NCBI GenBank assembly: GCA_963781895.1
Contig: CAWAIM010000054.1
Coordinates: 62,001 to 126,000, forward strand
Reading direction: 5' to 3'
Length of the DNA: 64,000 nucleotides
Source: Roseiarcus sp963781895
GTDB taxonomy: Bacteria > Pseudomonadota > Alphaproteobacteria > Rhizobiales > Beijerinckiaceae
Shown here: positions 1 through 8,374 of the stretch, one piece after another
Layout: the number at the start of each line of letters is the position of its first letter
Numbering within the stretch: the stretch's first letter is position 1
The notes under the pieces: generated by a model
What the model saw: only the letters and a program-made list of their open reading frames with translations
What the model was told of the DNA's origin: nothing
Database searches by the model: none
Translations under genes and position numbers: made by a program

Positions 1-93
1 GGCGACGGCCAACGCCCCGCCCGGCATGAAATCGGACTGGATGTCGATCGCCAGAAGAACGTCCTGATCGTCAATCGTGATCGCCGATGGCAC
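1..93 (-). CDS. pncA: Nicotinamidase, 5' end only (runs off the left edge)
   Basis: About 31 codons of a nicotinamidase are present; the rest lies outside the window. The enzyme deamidates nicotinamide to nicotinate in cytoplasmic NAD salvage. The GTG start at 93 is fixed by an AGGAGG eight bases upstream (102-107). The translation contains VLLAIDIQSDF followed by MPGGALAV, the typical opening strand of PncA-type isochorismatase-fold hydrolases, with the Asp of AIDIQ in the place of the catalytic Asp. The start overlaps the last 23 bases of the preceding membrane-protein gene, so the two are probably co-transcribed. The family call rests on this N-terminus alone. Confidence 0.75.
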   Translation of the reverse strand, partial: MPSAITIDDQDVLLAIDIQSDFMPGGALAVA

Positions 94-1042
94 GGGGATG
101 GCCTCCTCTCGACAGCAGGAGCGAGCGCAACCGGTCGCGCTCGAACACGAGCACGACGATCAGCGCGAAGATCAGCGGCAAGATCAGATAAAGCAGCCGG
201 AACACCAGAAGCGCAGCCACGACGTTCGCCTGGGGCTCGTCCGGCATCGCCGAAAGGAAGGCAATTTCCAGCACCCCGAGCCCGCCGGGCGCATGGCTGA
301 CGAGGGCAAGCGTAAAGGACGCGAGAAAGACTCCCAGAACCACCGCGAAGCCGGGATTGGCGGCGTTCGGCAACGCGAAAAAGACGATTCCGGCGGCGCC
401 AATCAATTCGAGCGGTCCGGCAAGCATTTGTCGCGCCGCCACCGGCGGGCGCGGATAGACGAGTTCAAAGTTGCCCACCTTGAGCGGACGAAAATGCAAC
501 AGAGATCCGACGATATAGAGGCTCGAGGCGCCGATCAGCGCCACCGCCCCCGTCTGGCCCAGCCACACCGGCGCGCCAGCGTAGCGTTCGACGAGTTCAG
601 GATGGAACAGGAGCAATAAGCCGCCCAGCGTCACCACGCCGAGCGCGAAGGTGAACGAGCAGAAGGCGACCAGCACGCCGATCTCGCCAACGCTGAGCCC
701 CTTGGTCGAATAGGCGCGATATCGGACGACGGCGCCGGAAAATACCGAAGCGCCGATGTTGTGGCTCAGCGCGTAGGTGGTGAAAGACGTCACACTGACG
801 AAGCGCCAGCCGATTCGGCGACCCAAATGCAAAAGCGCGATCCGGTCGTACCAAGCGAGCGCGGCATAAGCGAGCGATGTCGAACCGATCGCGAGCAGCC
901 ACCGGCCGAGCGAGATCGAGGTGATCGCATTCTTCAAACTGGCGAAGGAAAGGCCGCGCAGGTCCTTGAACAAAAACCAAGACGATACAGCCACCGCGCC
1001 GGCGCCGATGATCGGCCATACGACGTCCTGGACCCGTTTCAT
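71..1042 (-). CDS. UPF0104 / lysylphosphatidylglycerol-synthase-type integral membrane protein
   Basis: A 323-residue polytopic inner-membrane protein with about eight hydrophobic segments. It shows YALSHNIGASVFSGAVVRYR near residue 90 and SHAPGGLGVLE near residue 250, both typical of the YbhN/UPF0104 family, which is the membrane half of MprF-like flippase/synthases. There is no soluble synthase domain, so aminoacylation of lipids is not supported; a lipid- or solute-handling role is an inference. I chose the ATG at 1042 (MKRVQDVV) because the 25 extra upstream codons are Arg-rich and lack membrane character. It is followed with overlap by pncA. Confidence 0.8.
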   Translation of the reverse strand: MKRVQDVVWPIIGAGAVAVSSWFLFKDLRGLSFASLKNAITSISLGRWLLAIGSTSLAYAALAWYDRIALLHLGRRIGWRFVSVTSFTTYALSHNIGASVFSGAVVRYRAYSTKGLSVGEIGVLVAFCSFTFALGVVTLGGLLLLFHPELVERYAGAPVWLGQTGAVALIGASSLYIVGSLLHFRPLKVGNFELVYPRPPVAARQMLAGPLELIGAAGIVFFALPNAANPGFAVVLGVFLASFTLALVSHAPGGLGVLEIAFLSAMPDEPQANVVAALLVFRLLYLILPLIFALIVVLVFERDRLRSLLLSRGGHPRAIGDHD

Positions 1043-1236
1043 TCCTATGTCCGCTCTCGGCGGGCCAACGATGCGCCCCGCCTCAACCTCCCTGCCCGAG
1101 CGACGCGGCGAACGCAAGACCGGAACCCGCGCGCTCGCGACCGACCGCTTTTGATCGAGACGAAATCGCGCTTGCCCAAGCCGCGTCGCGCCGCCATTGT
1201 GAGGCTTTTAATGGCCAATGGGAATCATGCCGGAAA

Positions 1237-2190
1237 TTGCGCAAAGATCCGACCGGGTCACAGGATTATGTCGGCGACCCCCGTAACGATTCCGCTTTGG
1301 TCAGCGTCAACGGCGCGTTGACGCCTCGGGCCCAGGCCATGGTTTCGGTGTTCGATTCGGGGTTTGTGCTAGGCGACGGCGTCTGGGAGGGTTTGCGCCT
1401 CGTCAACGGCCGGATCGCGTTCCTGAGCCGGCATCTCGATCGGCTTTGGGATGGCGCGAAAATGCTGCGAATCGACATCGGCCTGAGCCGCGAGGCGCTG
1501 AAGGCGCGTTTGTTCGAGGTCATCGACGCCAACGCCATGACCGACGGCGTGCATATCCGGCTGATGGCGACACGCGGGGTCAAGCGCTCGCCCTACCAGG
1601 ACCCGCGCCTGACCGTGGGCGCGGCGACGATCGTCATAATCCCCGAATGGAAGCAGCCGAGGCCGGAAATGTTCGCGCGCGGACTCAATCTGTTCACAGT
1701 GCACATTCGCCGAACCGGCCCGGCCGAGCAGGACCAGAAGCTCAACTCACATTCGAAACTCAATTGCGTCCTCGCCTGCATTCAGGCGATGGAGGCGGGG
1801 GCGGACGAGGCGCTGATGCTCGACGATCGCGGCTTCGTGGCGACTTGCAATTCGACTCATTTCTTCATCGTTCACAAGGGCGAGTTGTGGACTTCGGCGG
1901 GTGGCTATTGCCTGGGCGGCATCACCCGGGGCGCGGCGCTGCGCGCGGCCCGGCGGGAAGGAATCCCGGCTTTCGAGAAGGACTTCTCGCTGTTCGACGT
2001 CTATGGCGCGGAGGAGGCTTTCACTACCGGCACTTTCGCCGGCGTCGTTCCGGTGGCGCGCGTCGACGGACGCGACATCGGCGACGGGGAGCGAACTCCT
2101 GAAGACGCCTCGGGTCCGATGACGCGCCGGCTGAGAGCCGCGGTCAAAGCGCTGGAGATGGAAGAGGCCGAGGCGAGGACGCAGCCTTGA
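1237..2190 (+). CDS. PLP-dependent aminotransferase, class IV (BCAT/D-amino-acid aminotransferase-like)
   Basis: A 317-residue fold-type IV aminotransferase. The N-terminal SVNGALTPRA...FDSGFVLGDGVWEG block (about residues 23-52) and the C-terminal TGTFAGVVPV block are diagnostic. The Lys in SHSKLNC, near residue 174, is the likely PLP lysine, although its register against DAAT is slightly offset. The substrate cannot be told from sequence; a branched-chain or D-amino acid is most likely. Translation appears to start at TTG 1237, with GGAAA just upstream; no ATG or GTG lies in frame before the conserved core. The stop overlaps the TTG start of the next gene (TTGA), which suggests a two-gene operon. 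Confidence 0.82.
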   Translation: MRKDPTGSQDYVGDPRNDSALVSVNGALTPRAQAMVSVFDSGFVLGDGVWEGLRLVNGRIAFLSRHLDRLWDGAKMLRIDIGLSREALKARLFEVIDANAMTDGVHIRLMATRGVKRSPYQDPRLTVGAATIVIIPEWKQPRPEMFARGLNLFTVHIRRTGPAEQDQKLNSHSKLNCVLACIQAMEAGADEALMLDDRGFVATCNSTHFFIVHKGELWTSAGGYCLGGITRGAALRAARREGIPAFEKDFSLFDVYGAEEAFTTGTFAGVVPVARVDGRDIGDGERTPEDASGPMTRRLRAAVKALEMEEAEARTQP

Positions 2191-2945
2191 GCACGGCTGC
2201 GCCTTGCACGCGCATCGCGATGTGGTCCGGCCCACGCAATATCTCGACCGCGATGATGCGCTCGTTCGGCGCGCGCGCGGACTGCGCGGTGAGCGACGAG
2301 CCCTACTACGCCGCATATCTCGCCGCGACCGGCCTCATCCATCCCATGCGCGAGGTGGTGATGGCGTCTCAACCCACGGATTGGCGCACGGTCGCCGACG
2401 CTCTGCTTGGGCCACCGCCCGAGGGGAAGGCGATCTGGTATCAGAAGCACATGACCCACCACATGCTCGCCACCTTCGGCCGGGACTGGATCGACGGTGT
2501 CGTCAACGCCTTCCTTATTCGCGCGCCGGAGGCGGTGCTCGCCTCCTATTCGTTGAAACGCGACGTATTCACGCTGGAGGAGATCGGTCTGCCGGCGCAG
2601 GCCGAGCTGTTCGAACGGACCGCGGACCGCCTTGGTCGCGCGCCGCCGGTGCTGGAATGCCAGGACGTTCTCGTCGATCCGCGCGGCATGCTTTCGGCCC
2701 TCTGCTCGGCCTGTGGAATTCCGTTCGACTCGGCAATGCTCTGTTGGGAGCCCGGAAGACGCGCCACCGACGGCGTCTGGGGGCCTGCCTGGTATGAGGC
2801 GGTGGAGCGGACGACCGGCTTCGCCTCCCCACGCCAGGAGGCCGGTTTCGACGACCTGCCCGACTCGCTGAAGCCGATCGCCGAGGCGGCGAGGCCGATT
2901 TATGACAAACTCGCGCGACACAAACTCTCGACGCGTGAGCGCTGA
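2187..2945 (+). CDS. Sulfotransferase-like P-loop protein
   Basis: A 252-residue cytoplasmic protein. RIAMWSGPRNISTAMMRSF (residues 9-27) is a PAPS-type phosphate-binding loop, found in the sulfotransferase-like family often annotated next to class-IV aminotransferases. A later region reading FLIRAPEAVLASYS matches the 3'-phosphate-binding part of that fold. The start is TTG 2187, four-base coupled to the aminotransferase stop. The neighbouring aminotransferase suggests joint work on a small amino-acid-derived metabolite, but substrate and actual sulfotransfer are not shown. A kinase-like or other P-loop transferase role remains possible. Confidence 0.7.
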   Translation: MSTAAPCTRIAMWSGPRNISTAMMRSFGARADCAVSDEPYYAAYLAATGLIHPMREVVMASQPTDWRTVADALLGPPPEGKAIWYQKHMTHHMLATFGRDWIDGVVNAFLIRAPEAVLASYSLKRDVFTLEEIGLPAQAELFERTADRLGRAPPVLECQDVLVDPRGMLSALCSACGIPFDSAMLCWEPGRRATDGVWGPAWYEAVERTTGFASPRQEAGFDDLPDSLKPIAEAARPIYDKLARHKLSTRER

Positions 2946-3031
2946 TCTGTTCAAAAAGGGGGCATACCCCGACATGATTCCGGCGCGCGGACTTGACGCC
3001 GCCCCGGCCCCAGCGCATCTGGATTCGTCCA

Positions 3032-3847
3032 ATGCCGACGCTCGTCCTGCCTTTTCCAGCGGTCAGTCCCGTCCTCGTCCAATGGGGACCGCTGATCATA
3101 CGCTGGTACGCGATCGCCTATATCGCCGGTCTCGTCTTTGGCTGGGCGCTGATTCGCCGCATCGTGGCGAACGACCGGTACTGGGGCGGCGCGGAGCGGC
3201 CGAGCGTCGACAGCATCGACGATCTTCTCGTCTATTGCGCCCTCGGCGTGATCATCGGCGGGCAACTCGGCAACGTGCTCTTCTACGATCCGCAATACTA
3301 TTTCTCCCACCCGATCGAGATCTTCAAGATTTGGGAAGGCGGCATGGCCTTTCACGGCGGCCTGATTGGCGCGCTGGTCGGCATTCTCCTGTTTGCCCGT
3401 CGCTATAGCGTGCCCGCTCTGACCGTGCTCGATCTGTGCTCGCTGGTCGCGCCGATCGGCATCTTCTTCGGCCGCATCGCCAATTTCATTCGACCCGAAC
3501 TCTGGGGCCGTCCAACCGACGTTCCGTGGGCAGTCATCTTCCCGGGAACCGACGGTCTGCCGCGTCATCCCAGCCAGATCTACGAAGCGCTGCTCGAGGG
3601 GCTGATGGCCTTCGTCGTCCTCCTCGCGATCGCGCGGGCGGGCGCGTTGCGGCGGCCGGGCGTCGTCGCCGGAGCCTTCGGCGCGCTCTACGGAGCGGCG
3701 CGAATCTTCAGCGAATTCTTTCGCGAGCCCGATCCGCGGCTCGAAGACCTTGGACGGGGTCTGACGATGGGCATGGCGCTATCGGCGCCGCTCATTGTCA
3801 TAGGCTTGGGATTGCTCGTCTTCGGCCTTGTGCGGCGGGGAAAGTGA
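3032..3847 (+). CDS. lgt: Prolipoprotein diacylglyceryl transferase
   Basis: The inner-membrane enzyme that moves diacylglycerol from phosphatidylglycerol to the lipobox cysteine of prolipoproteins. Counting from ATG 3032 the protein has 271 residues and seven predicted membrane segments. The signature blocks are visible: AFHGG (His108), GRIANFIRPELWGR (Arg148, Glu156) and PRHPSQIYEALLEG near 178-190, with FSEFFREPD toward the C-terminus. A TTG at 2993 would add 13 non-hydrophobic residues and is less likely. It is followed one base later by the MidA-type gene, so the genes are probably co-transcribed. Confidence 0.95.
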   Translation: MPTLVLPFPAVSPVLVQWGPLIIRWYAIAYIAGLVFGWALIRRIVANDRYWGGAERPSVDSIDDLLVYCALGVIIGGQLGNVLFYDPQYYFSHPIEIFKIWEGGMAFHGGLIGALVGILLFARRYSVPALTVLDLCSLVAPIGIFFGRIANFIRPELWGRPTDVPWAVIFPGTDGLPRHPSQIYEALLEGLMAFVVLLAIARAGALRRPGVVAGAFGALYGAARIFSEFFREPDPRLEDLGRGLTMGMALSAPLIVIGLGLLVFGLVRRGK

Positions 3848-3848
3848 G

Positions 3849-4943
3849 ATGACGACGCTCATGGATGAAATCAAGGCTATGATCGCCGCGCGCGGTCCGA
3901 TCACTGTCGAGCGATACATGCAGCTTGCGCTCGAGCATCCCGATTTTGGTTATTACATGAACCGCGATCCGTTCGGCGCGACCGGCGACTTTACGACCTC
4001 CCCGGAAATCTCGCAGATGTTCGGCGAGTTGATCGGCCTGTGGGCCGCCGAAGTCTGGTCGAGCATGGGCAAGCCCAAGTCGGTTCGGCTGGTGGAGTTG
4101 GGGCCGGGACGCGGCACGCTGATGAGCGATGCGTTGCGCGCGGCTCGCATCGTGCCGGACTTTCGTGACGCGCTCGAGGTGTGGCTCGTCGAGACGAGCC
4201 CGACGCTGGCCTCGATCCAGCACGATTTGCTGGTCGATAGCGGCGCGGCGGTGTCGTGGGCCCAGAGCCTGAGGGAAGTTCCCCAGGGGCCGGCGATTTT
4301 CGTCGGCAACGAGTTTCTCGACGCCCTGCCGGTACGCCAATTTGGCCGCGTCAGCGGACAATGGAGGGAGCGCACAGTGCGTCTGAACGGCAAGGGTGAG
4401 TTGACCTTCGACTTCGCCGGGACGCACGAGCCCCATATCATCGCCAATGCTCCCAACGGAGCGATCCTGGAGGTGAGCCCCGCGGGCCATCGGTTCATGT
4501 TCGAACTCGGCTCGCGGCTCGTGAAGCAGGGCGGCGCGGCCCTGCTGATCGACTACGGCCACGCCGCGACCGGTTTTGGCGACACGTTGCAGGCTCTGCG
4601 CGCGCATCGCCATGTCGACCCGCTTGCCGCTCCCGGCGATTGTGACCTCACCGCCCACGTCGACTTCGCCGCCATGGCTCGTAGCGCAAGCGCCTCTGGA
4701 GCGGCCGTCTATGGGCCGATAGATCAAAGCGATTTCCTCCGTGCGATCGGCATCGATCTGAGGACCAAGGCGCTCGCCGAACGCGCTAGCCCTGAACGGG
4801 CCGAGGAATTTCAGCGAGCGCGGGCGCGCCTGGTCGGCAAGAACCAGGGTGAGATGGGCGCCTTGTTCAAGGCGATGGCTGTCGCCGACCGCAAGCTAAC
4901 GCCGCCGCCCGGCTTCCAACCACCGACCCAGAATCCGGCGTGA
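3849..4943 (+). CDS. Class I SAM-dependent methyltransferase, MidA/NDUFAF7 (DUF185) family
   Basis: A 364-residue protein. RLVELGPGRGTLMSD (about 80-94) is the SAM-binding motif, and FVGNEFLDALPVRQF (about 151-165) is the family signature shared with NDUFAF7, which methylates an arginine of a complex I subunit in mitochondria; the bacterial target is inferred. FTTSPEISQMFGE precedes the SAM loop. ATG 3849 has GGGGAAAGTGAG directly upstream; a GTG at 3828 would overlap lgt. The stop overlaps the GTG of pgeF (GTGA). The lgt-midA-pgeF order is common in Rhizobiales. Confidence 0.88.
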   Translation: MTTLMDEIKAMIAARGPITVERYMQLALEHPDFGYYMNRDPFGATGDFTTSPEISQMFGELIGLWAAEVWSSMGKPKSVRLVELGPGRGTLMSDALRAARIVPDFRDALEVWLVETSPTLASIQHDLLVDSGAAVSWAQSLREVPQGPAIFVGNEFLDALPVRQFGRVSGQWRERTVRLNGKGELTFDFAGTHEPHIIANAPNGAILEVSPAGHRFMFELGSRLVKQGGAALLIDYGHAATGFGDTLQALRAHRHVDPLAAPGDCDLTAHVDFAAMARSASASGAAVYGPIDQSDFLRAIGIDLRTKALAERASPERAEEFQRARARLVGKNQGEMGALFKAMAVADRKLTPPPGFQPPTQNPA

Positions 4944-5716
4944 GCGGCGCTCCGTTCCTCTCCGCCGATTCTCTGAGGCTGCCTGGGGTCGCGCATGGCT
5001 TCTTCTCGCGACGCGGGGGGGTGTCGGAGGGCGTCTACGCCTCGCTCAACGCCGGCGTCGGCTCACGTGACGCTCCGGAAGCGGTGGCGGAGAACCGCGC
5101 CCGCATTGCGGCCGCGATCGGCGTCGACCCGGGGCGATTGGCCGTGCCCTATCAGGTTCATTCGCCCGCGGCGGCGGCGATCTCGGAACATTGGGCGCCC
5201 GACGCGCGCCCGCGCTGCGATGCGCTCGCAACCGCGACGCCCGGCCTCGCGCTCGGCGTCACCGGCGCCGATTGCGGCATGATCCTGTTCGCGGATCAAC
5301 GGGCGCGGGTCGTCGGCGCTGCGCACGCTGGTTGGAAGGGCGCGCTGAGCGGGGTTATCGAAGCGACTGTCGCAGCGATGGAGCGGCTCGGCGCCACGCG
5401 ACGCGACATCGTCGGCGCGCTCGGTCCTTGTATCGCGCAGGCTTCTTACGAAGTCGGCCCGGAGTTCGTCGCGGCGTTCGCCGCCGCCGGCGAGGATACG
5501 CCGCGCTTCTTCGCGCCGAGTCGCAAAGCGGGCCATTCGATGTTCGACCTGAACGCCTATATCGCCGAGCGCGCGGCGCGCGCCGGCATTCGCGGCTTCG
5601 AGGACCTCCGGCTCGACACCTACGCCGATGAGCGTCGCTTTTTCAGTTACCGCCGCTCGACCCATCGAAAGGAGCCGGACTACGGCCGTCTGGTCTCGGC
5701 GATCGTGCTGACGTGA
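4940..5716 (+). CDS. pgeF: Peptidoglycan editing factor (multicopper-oxidase/laccase-like DUF152 family)
   Basis: A 258-residue YfiH/PgeF protein that removes L-Ser mis-incorporated in place of L-Ala in UDP-MurNAc precursors and is also called polyphenol oxidase or purine nucleosidase. The hallmark metal ligands are visible in PYQVHSPA (His), TGADCGMIL (Cys) and AHAGWKGALSG (His), and HGFFSRRGGVSEG lies at the N-terminus. The GTG start is four-base coupled to the midA stop. Length and motif order are normal for the family. The actual physiological substrate is from family knowledge. Confidence 0.92.
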   Translation: MSGAPFLSADSLRLPGVAHGFFSRRGGVSEGVYASLNAGVGSRDAPEAVAENRARIAAAIGVDPGRLAVPYQVHSPAAAAISEHWAPDARPRCDALATATPGLALGVTGADCGMILFADQRARVVGAAHAGWKGALSGVIEATVAAMERLGATRRDIVGALGPCIAQASYEVGPEFVAAFAAAGEDTPRFFAPSRKAGHSMFDLNAYIAERAARAGIRGFEDLRLDTYADERRFFSYRRSTHRKEPDYGRLVSAIVLT

Positions 5717-5847
5717 CGGCGTCGCCCCGATCCGCAGAGCGGCGGCGCTTTCTTGACTTGCGCGCCTAGGCGGCTCATTTCAGGGGAGCGTGGTCGCACG
5801 GATCGGCGCTCGCCGGGCGCAAGTGGAAGGCGCCCAAAAGGTTCAAC

Positions 5848-5958
5848 ATGTTCGCGCAAGGGCTGGCGGGTGTCGCTTTCATGATCGCCGTCGCCGCGAT
5901 CAGGCTTAACGGCCGCAGGCAAACCGCGCGTGAGCCGGCGGCCGAGGCGGGAGCGTGA
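5848..5958 (+). CDS. Possible 36-residue single-pass membrane peptide
   Basis: A short ORF starting at ATG 5848 with an AAAAGG six bases upstream. It encodes one hydrophobic segment (LAGVAFMIAVAAI, about residues 6-18) followed by a basic and polar tail. Its TGA overlaps the GTG of the flavin reductase by four bases, the coupling expected of a real operon member. It is too short for homology calls and may be only a leader ORF. Nothing else fills the 130 bases after pgeF. Confidence 0.4.
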   Translation: MFAQGLAGVAFMIAVAAIRLNGRRQTAREPAAEAGA

Positions 5959-6458
5959 GCGACAGGCGCCTGCATCACGCCGACGGCGTCGCCTTCCGGC
6001 ACGCCATGCGCGCCCTGTCCTCCGGCGTTTCGATCATCGCCTGCGGAGAGGGCGATGCACGGCTGGGCTGCACGATTACTTCGTTCGCCTCCCTGTCGCT
6101 GGCGCCGCCGACGCTGTTTGTGTGCCTTGCGCGCTCGTCCTCGACGCTTGCCGGATTGCGTAAGGCGGGCGCCTTCTCGGTCAGCCTGCTGGCCGCGCGC
6201 CACGAGTCGCTCGCCCATCGCTTCAGTGGCCGTGGCGGCGTGCACGGCCCCCGCCGCTTCGACGGCTCCCGGTGGATCGCGCTCTCGACCGGCGCCCCGG
6301 TCCTCGCCGACGCGCTCGCGGCCTTCGATTGCCTCGTCGAGGACCTCGTCGAGCGACACTCGCACGCGATCGTCCTCGGTGCGGTCGTGAGCCTGCGCGA
6401 AGGCGCCGAAGAGCCGGCCTTGACGCATCTGCGTGGGGGATACGCGCCGTCGCGGTGA
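5955..6458 (+). CDS. Flavin reductase-domain protein (FMN-binding split barrel)
   Basis: A 167-residue protein of the flavin reductase-like family (HpaC/DIM6 group), which reduces FMN/FAD with NAD(P)H or supplies reduced flavin to a partner. The pattern ADGVAFRHAMRALSSGVSII, LGCTITSFASLSLAPPTLFVCL and the central GAFSVSLL is typical, and VLGAVVSL ends the barrel. The start GTG 5955 overlaps the small ORF stop. It ends five bases before the convergent cobB stop. In several cob clusters a flavin reductase supports Co(II) corrinoid reduction before adenosylation (CobR); location makes that role plausible here, but it is inference. Confidence 0.8.
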   Translation: MSDRRLHHADGVAFRHAMRALSSGVSIIACGEGDARLGCTITSFASLSLAPPTLFVCLARSSSTLAGLRKAGAFSVSLLAARHESLAHRFSGRGGVHGPRRFDGSRWIALSTGAPVLADALAAFDCLVEDLVERHSHAIVLGAVVSLREGAEEPALTHLRGGYAPSR

Positions 6459-6463
6459 CGCCT

Positions 6464-7789
6464 TCAAGAGAAGCTTCGAGCCTCCGCGATCCCGTGGAAA
6501 AACGAACCCGTCACCCGCCCTCTTCGCGAGCCCGCAGGCGAGGGCGGCGCGCCGTAGGCGTCGCGGACGAAGGCGAACGGCCCGTCACTCCCCACCGCCG
6601 CGATCGTCGCATAATGGAATTCGTGGCCGCGAAGGACGGTTCCGGCCGGCCCGAGCGCGCAGTCGGCGGAGAGCCGCGCCTCGCGATAGCCGAGCGTCAT
6701 GCGGCGCTTTTCGAAGCTCGTCTCGACCCCGAGCAGTCCCGCCATCGTATGGGCGACGCCCGACGCGTCGACAAGGCGTGCGCCGAGCGCCATGTAGCCG
6801 CCGCATTCGCCGTGCACCGGCCTCGTCTCGGCGAAGCGACGCAGTCCTTCGAGAAAGCGCCGCGCCGACGCGAGCCGCCCGGCGTGCAGCTCGGGATAGC
6901 CGCCCGGCAGCCAGCACATGTCGCAGTCGTCTGGCGGCGCCTCGTCGGCAAGGGGCGAAAAGGCGGCGATCTCGGCCCCCGCCGCCCGCCAGCCCCGTAA
7001 CAGGTGCGGATAGATGAAAGAGAACGCCGCGTCGCGGGCGATCGCGATGCGCTGGCCCGGCGGCCGCAGCGCGACGGCGCGCGGCGCGCGCGGGTCGCAC
7101 CCTATCTCGCCCGCCAGCGCAAGGACGCGGCCGCAGTCGACATGCGCCTCGATGAAATCGGCAATGGCGTCGAGGCGCGTCTCGAGCGACTCCGTCTCGC
7201 CCGCCTGCACGAGTCCGAGATGGCGTTCGGGCAGCGCGACGTTCTCGCTGCGCGGCAGGGCGCCGACGACCGGGATCCCGAACGCTTCGATCGCCTCGAC
7301 CGTGAGCCGCCGGTGACGCTCGCTCGCCACGCGATTGACGATGACGCCGGCAATCCGCAACCGCTCGTCAAACGTCGCGCAACCCTTGACGACCGCCGCC
7401 GCGGACTGCGCCTGTCCGGACACGTCGAGGACAACGAGGACCGGCATGTCGAGCGCCGCCGCGACGTCGGCCGAAGCGCCGCTGCGTCCACGCGACGCCG
7501 GCACGCCGTCGAACAGACCCATCGAGGCCTCGCACAAGGCCAGTTCGCGCCCCGCCGTGGCCTCGCTCGCCAGCGCGCTCACGAGCTGCGGCGCCATGGC
7601 CCACGAATCGAGATTGACGCCCTCGTTACCGGACGCGGCGGCGTGAAAGGCCGGATCGATGTAGTCCGGGCCGGACTTGAGGCCGACGACGGCGAGCCCT
7701 CGCCGCCTGAACGCGCGCAGCAGGCCGAGCGTCAGCGTCGTCTTGCCGCTGCCCGATCGCGGAGCGGCGATCATCAGCCCGCGCGTCAT
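6464..7789 (-). CDS. cobB: Cobyrinate a,c-diamide synthase
   Basis: Amidates side chains a and c of hydrogenobyrinate (or cobyrinate) with glutamine and ATP. The 441-residue protein has an N-terminal dethiobiotin-synthetase-like P-loop (APRSGSGKTTLTLGLL, first 25 residues), LKSGPDYIDPAFH, and a C-terminal triad-type glutamine amidotransferase with the nucleophile in HGECGGYMALG. I prefer ATG 7789 over the TTG at 7819, since MTRGLMIAAPRSG begins exactly at the first strand. It stands alone on the minus strand, separated by about 590 bp from divergent cbiD. Confidence 0.93.
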   Translation of the reverse strand: MTRGLMIAAPRSGSGKTTLTLGLLRAFRRRGLAVVGLKSGPDYIDPAFHAAASGNEGVNLDSWAMAPQLVSALASEATAGRELALCEASMGLFDGVPASRGRSGASADVAAALDMPVLVVLDVSGQAQSAAAVVKGCATFDERLRIAGVIVNRVASERHRRLTVEAIEAFGIPVVGALPRSENVALPERHLGLVQAGETESLETRLDAIADFIEAHVDCGRVLALAGEIGCDPRAPRAVALRPPGQRIAIARDAAFSFIYPHLLRGWRAAGAEIAAFSPLADEAPPDDCDMCWLPGGYPELHAGRLASARRFLEGLRRFAETRPVHGECGGYMALGARLVDASGVAHTMAGLLGVETSFEKRRMTLGYREARLSADCALGPAGTVLRGHEFHYATIAAVGSDGPFAFVRDAYGAPPSPAGSRRGRVTGSFFHGIAEARSFS

Positions 7790-8374
7790 CGTCCTGCGCC
7801 TGACAAAATGTGACGGCAAACAAACGAATTCAACAGGTTCGGCGCCATCCTATGCAACTTTCGCCCGACCCCGTCGCGAGCGGGCCGCAGTCGCCGAGCA
7901 GGCGCCGCGGAGGCAAGGAATTGCCGCGAAATTCCTTCCCCGGGCGCGGGCGCGCGGGGGGCGCCGCGATTGGCGCCGGCGCCAAGCCCGCGTGGCGCCG
8001 GAACGAAACGGAAGTGGCGCCGAAACGGCATTCATGCCAACTTAGCGGAATAGCCGCCCATCGCCGTTTTGAGCCTTTTCAAACACTTGGAGCGAGCGAC
8101 CGCACAAAACGACATGCGCGTCGCGCGGCGCTGGCGCTTGGCGTCATTATTGAACCGTGTAATGACAGTGAAATGCACTTTTTCTCGACGTTTCCGTCCG
8201 TCCCGGAACCGCCGACCATCGGCCCGGGTTGGTCCGCGAAAATGAGACCACGGCCCCATCGGCTTGGCAAGAAAATGTCGGTTTTCTATTGCCGCCGGCG
8301 GCGACCGCCGGCTGCCCGGCTTGGGATCTTGCCGCCTCTAGGCAAGAGGGACGCCGCCGTCTAGACCTGCGCCA
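7790..8374. other. Intergenic region between divergent cobB and cbiD
   Basis: About 585 bp without a convincing gene. It holds a hairpin (AAGGAATT 7915-7922 against AATTCCTT 7930-7937), a cluster of GGCGCC hexamers between about 7960 and 8025, and one copy of a dispersed bipartite repeat (8247-8285). I looked for a cobalamin riboswitch (the AGCCAGGAGACC box) on both strands and did not find one. Promoters for both flanking cob genes must lie here, but no clear -35/-10 pair stands out. Confidence 0.6.
8247..8285 (+). repeat. Dispersed bipartite repeat, copy 1
   Basis: Consists of ACCACG, a 12-base variable spacer, and a 21-base block that begins TGGCAAGAAAATGTCGG. The same arrangement with identical spacing occurs at 36228-36266. 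Both copies are intergenic. The spacer matches at only four of twelve positions while the outer parts are identical, which is the pattern of a protein- or RNA-recognised element rather than a recent duplication. Confidence 0.6.

Noticed and set aside
7790..8374. A second cobalamin riboswitch upstream of cbiD or cobB
   Set aside because: No B12 box or other conserved block is present on either strand in this spacer.
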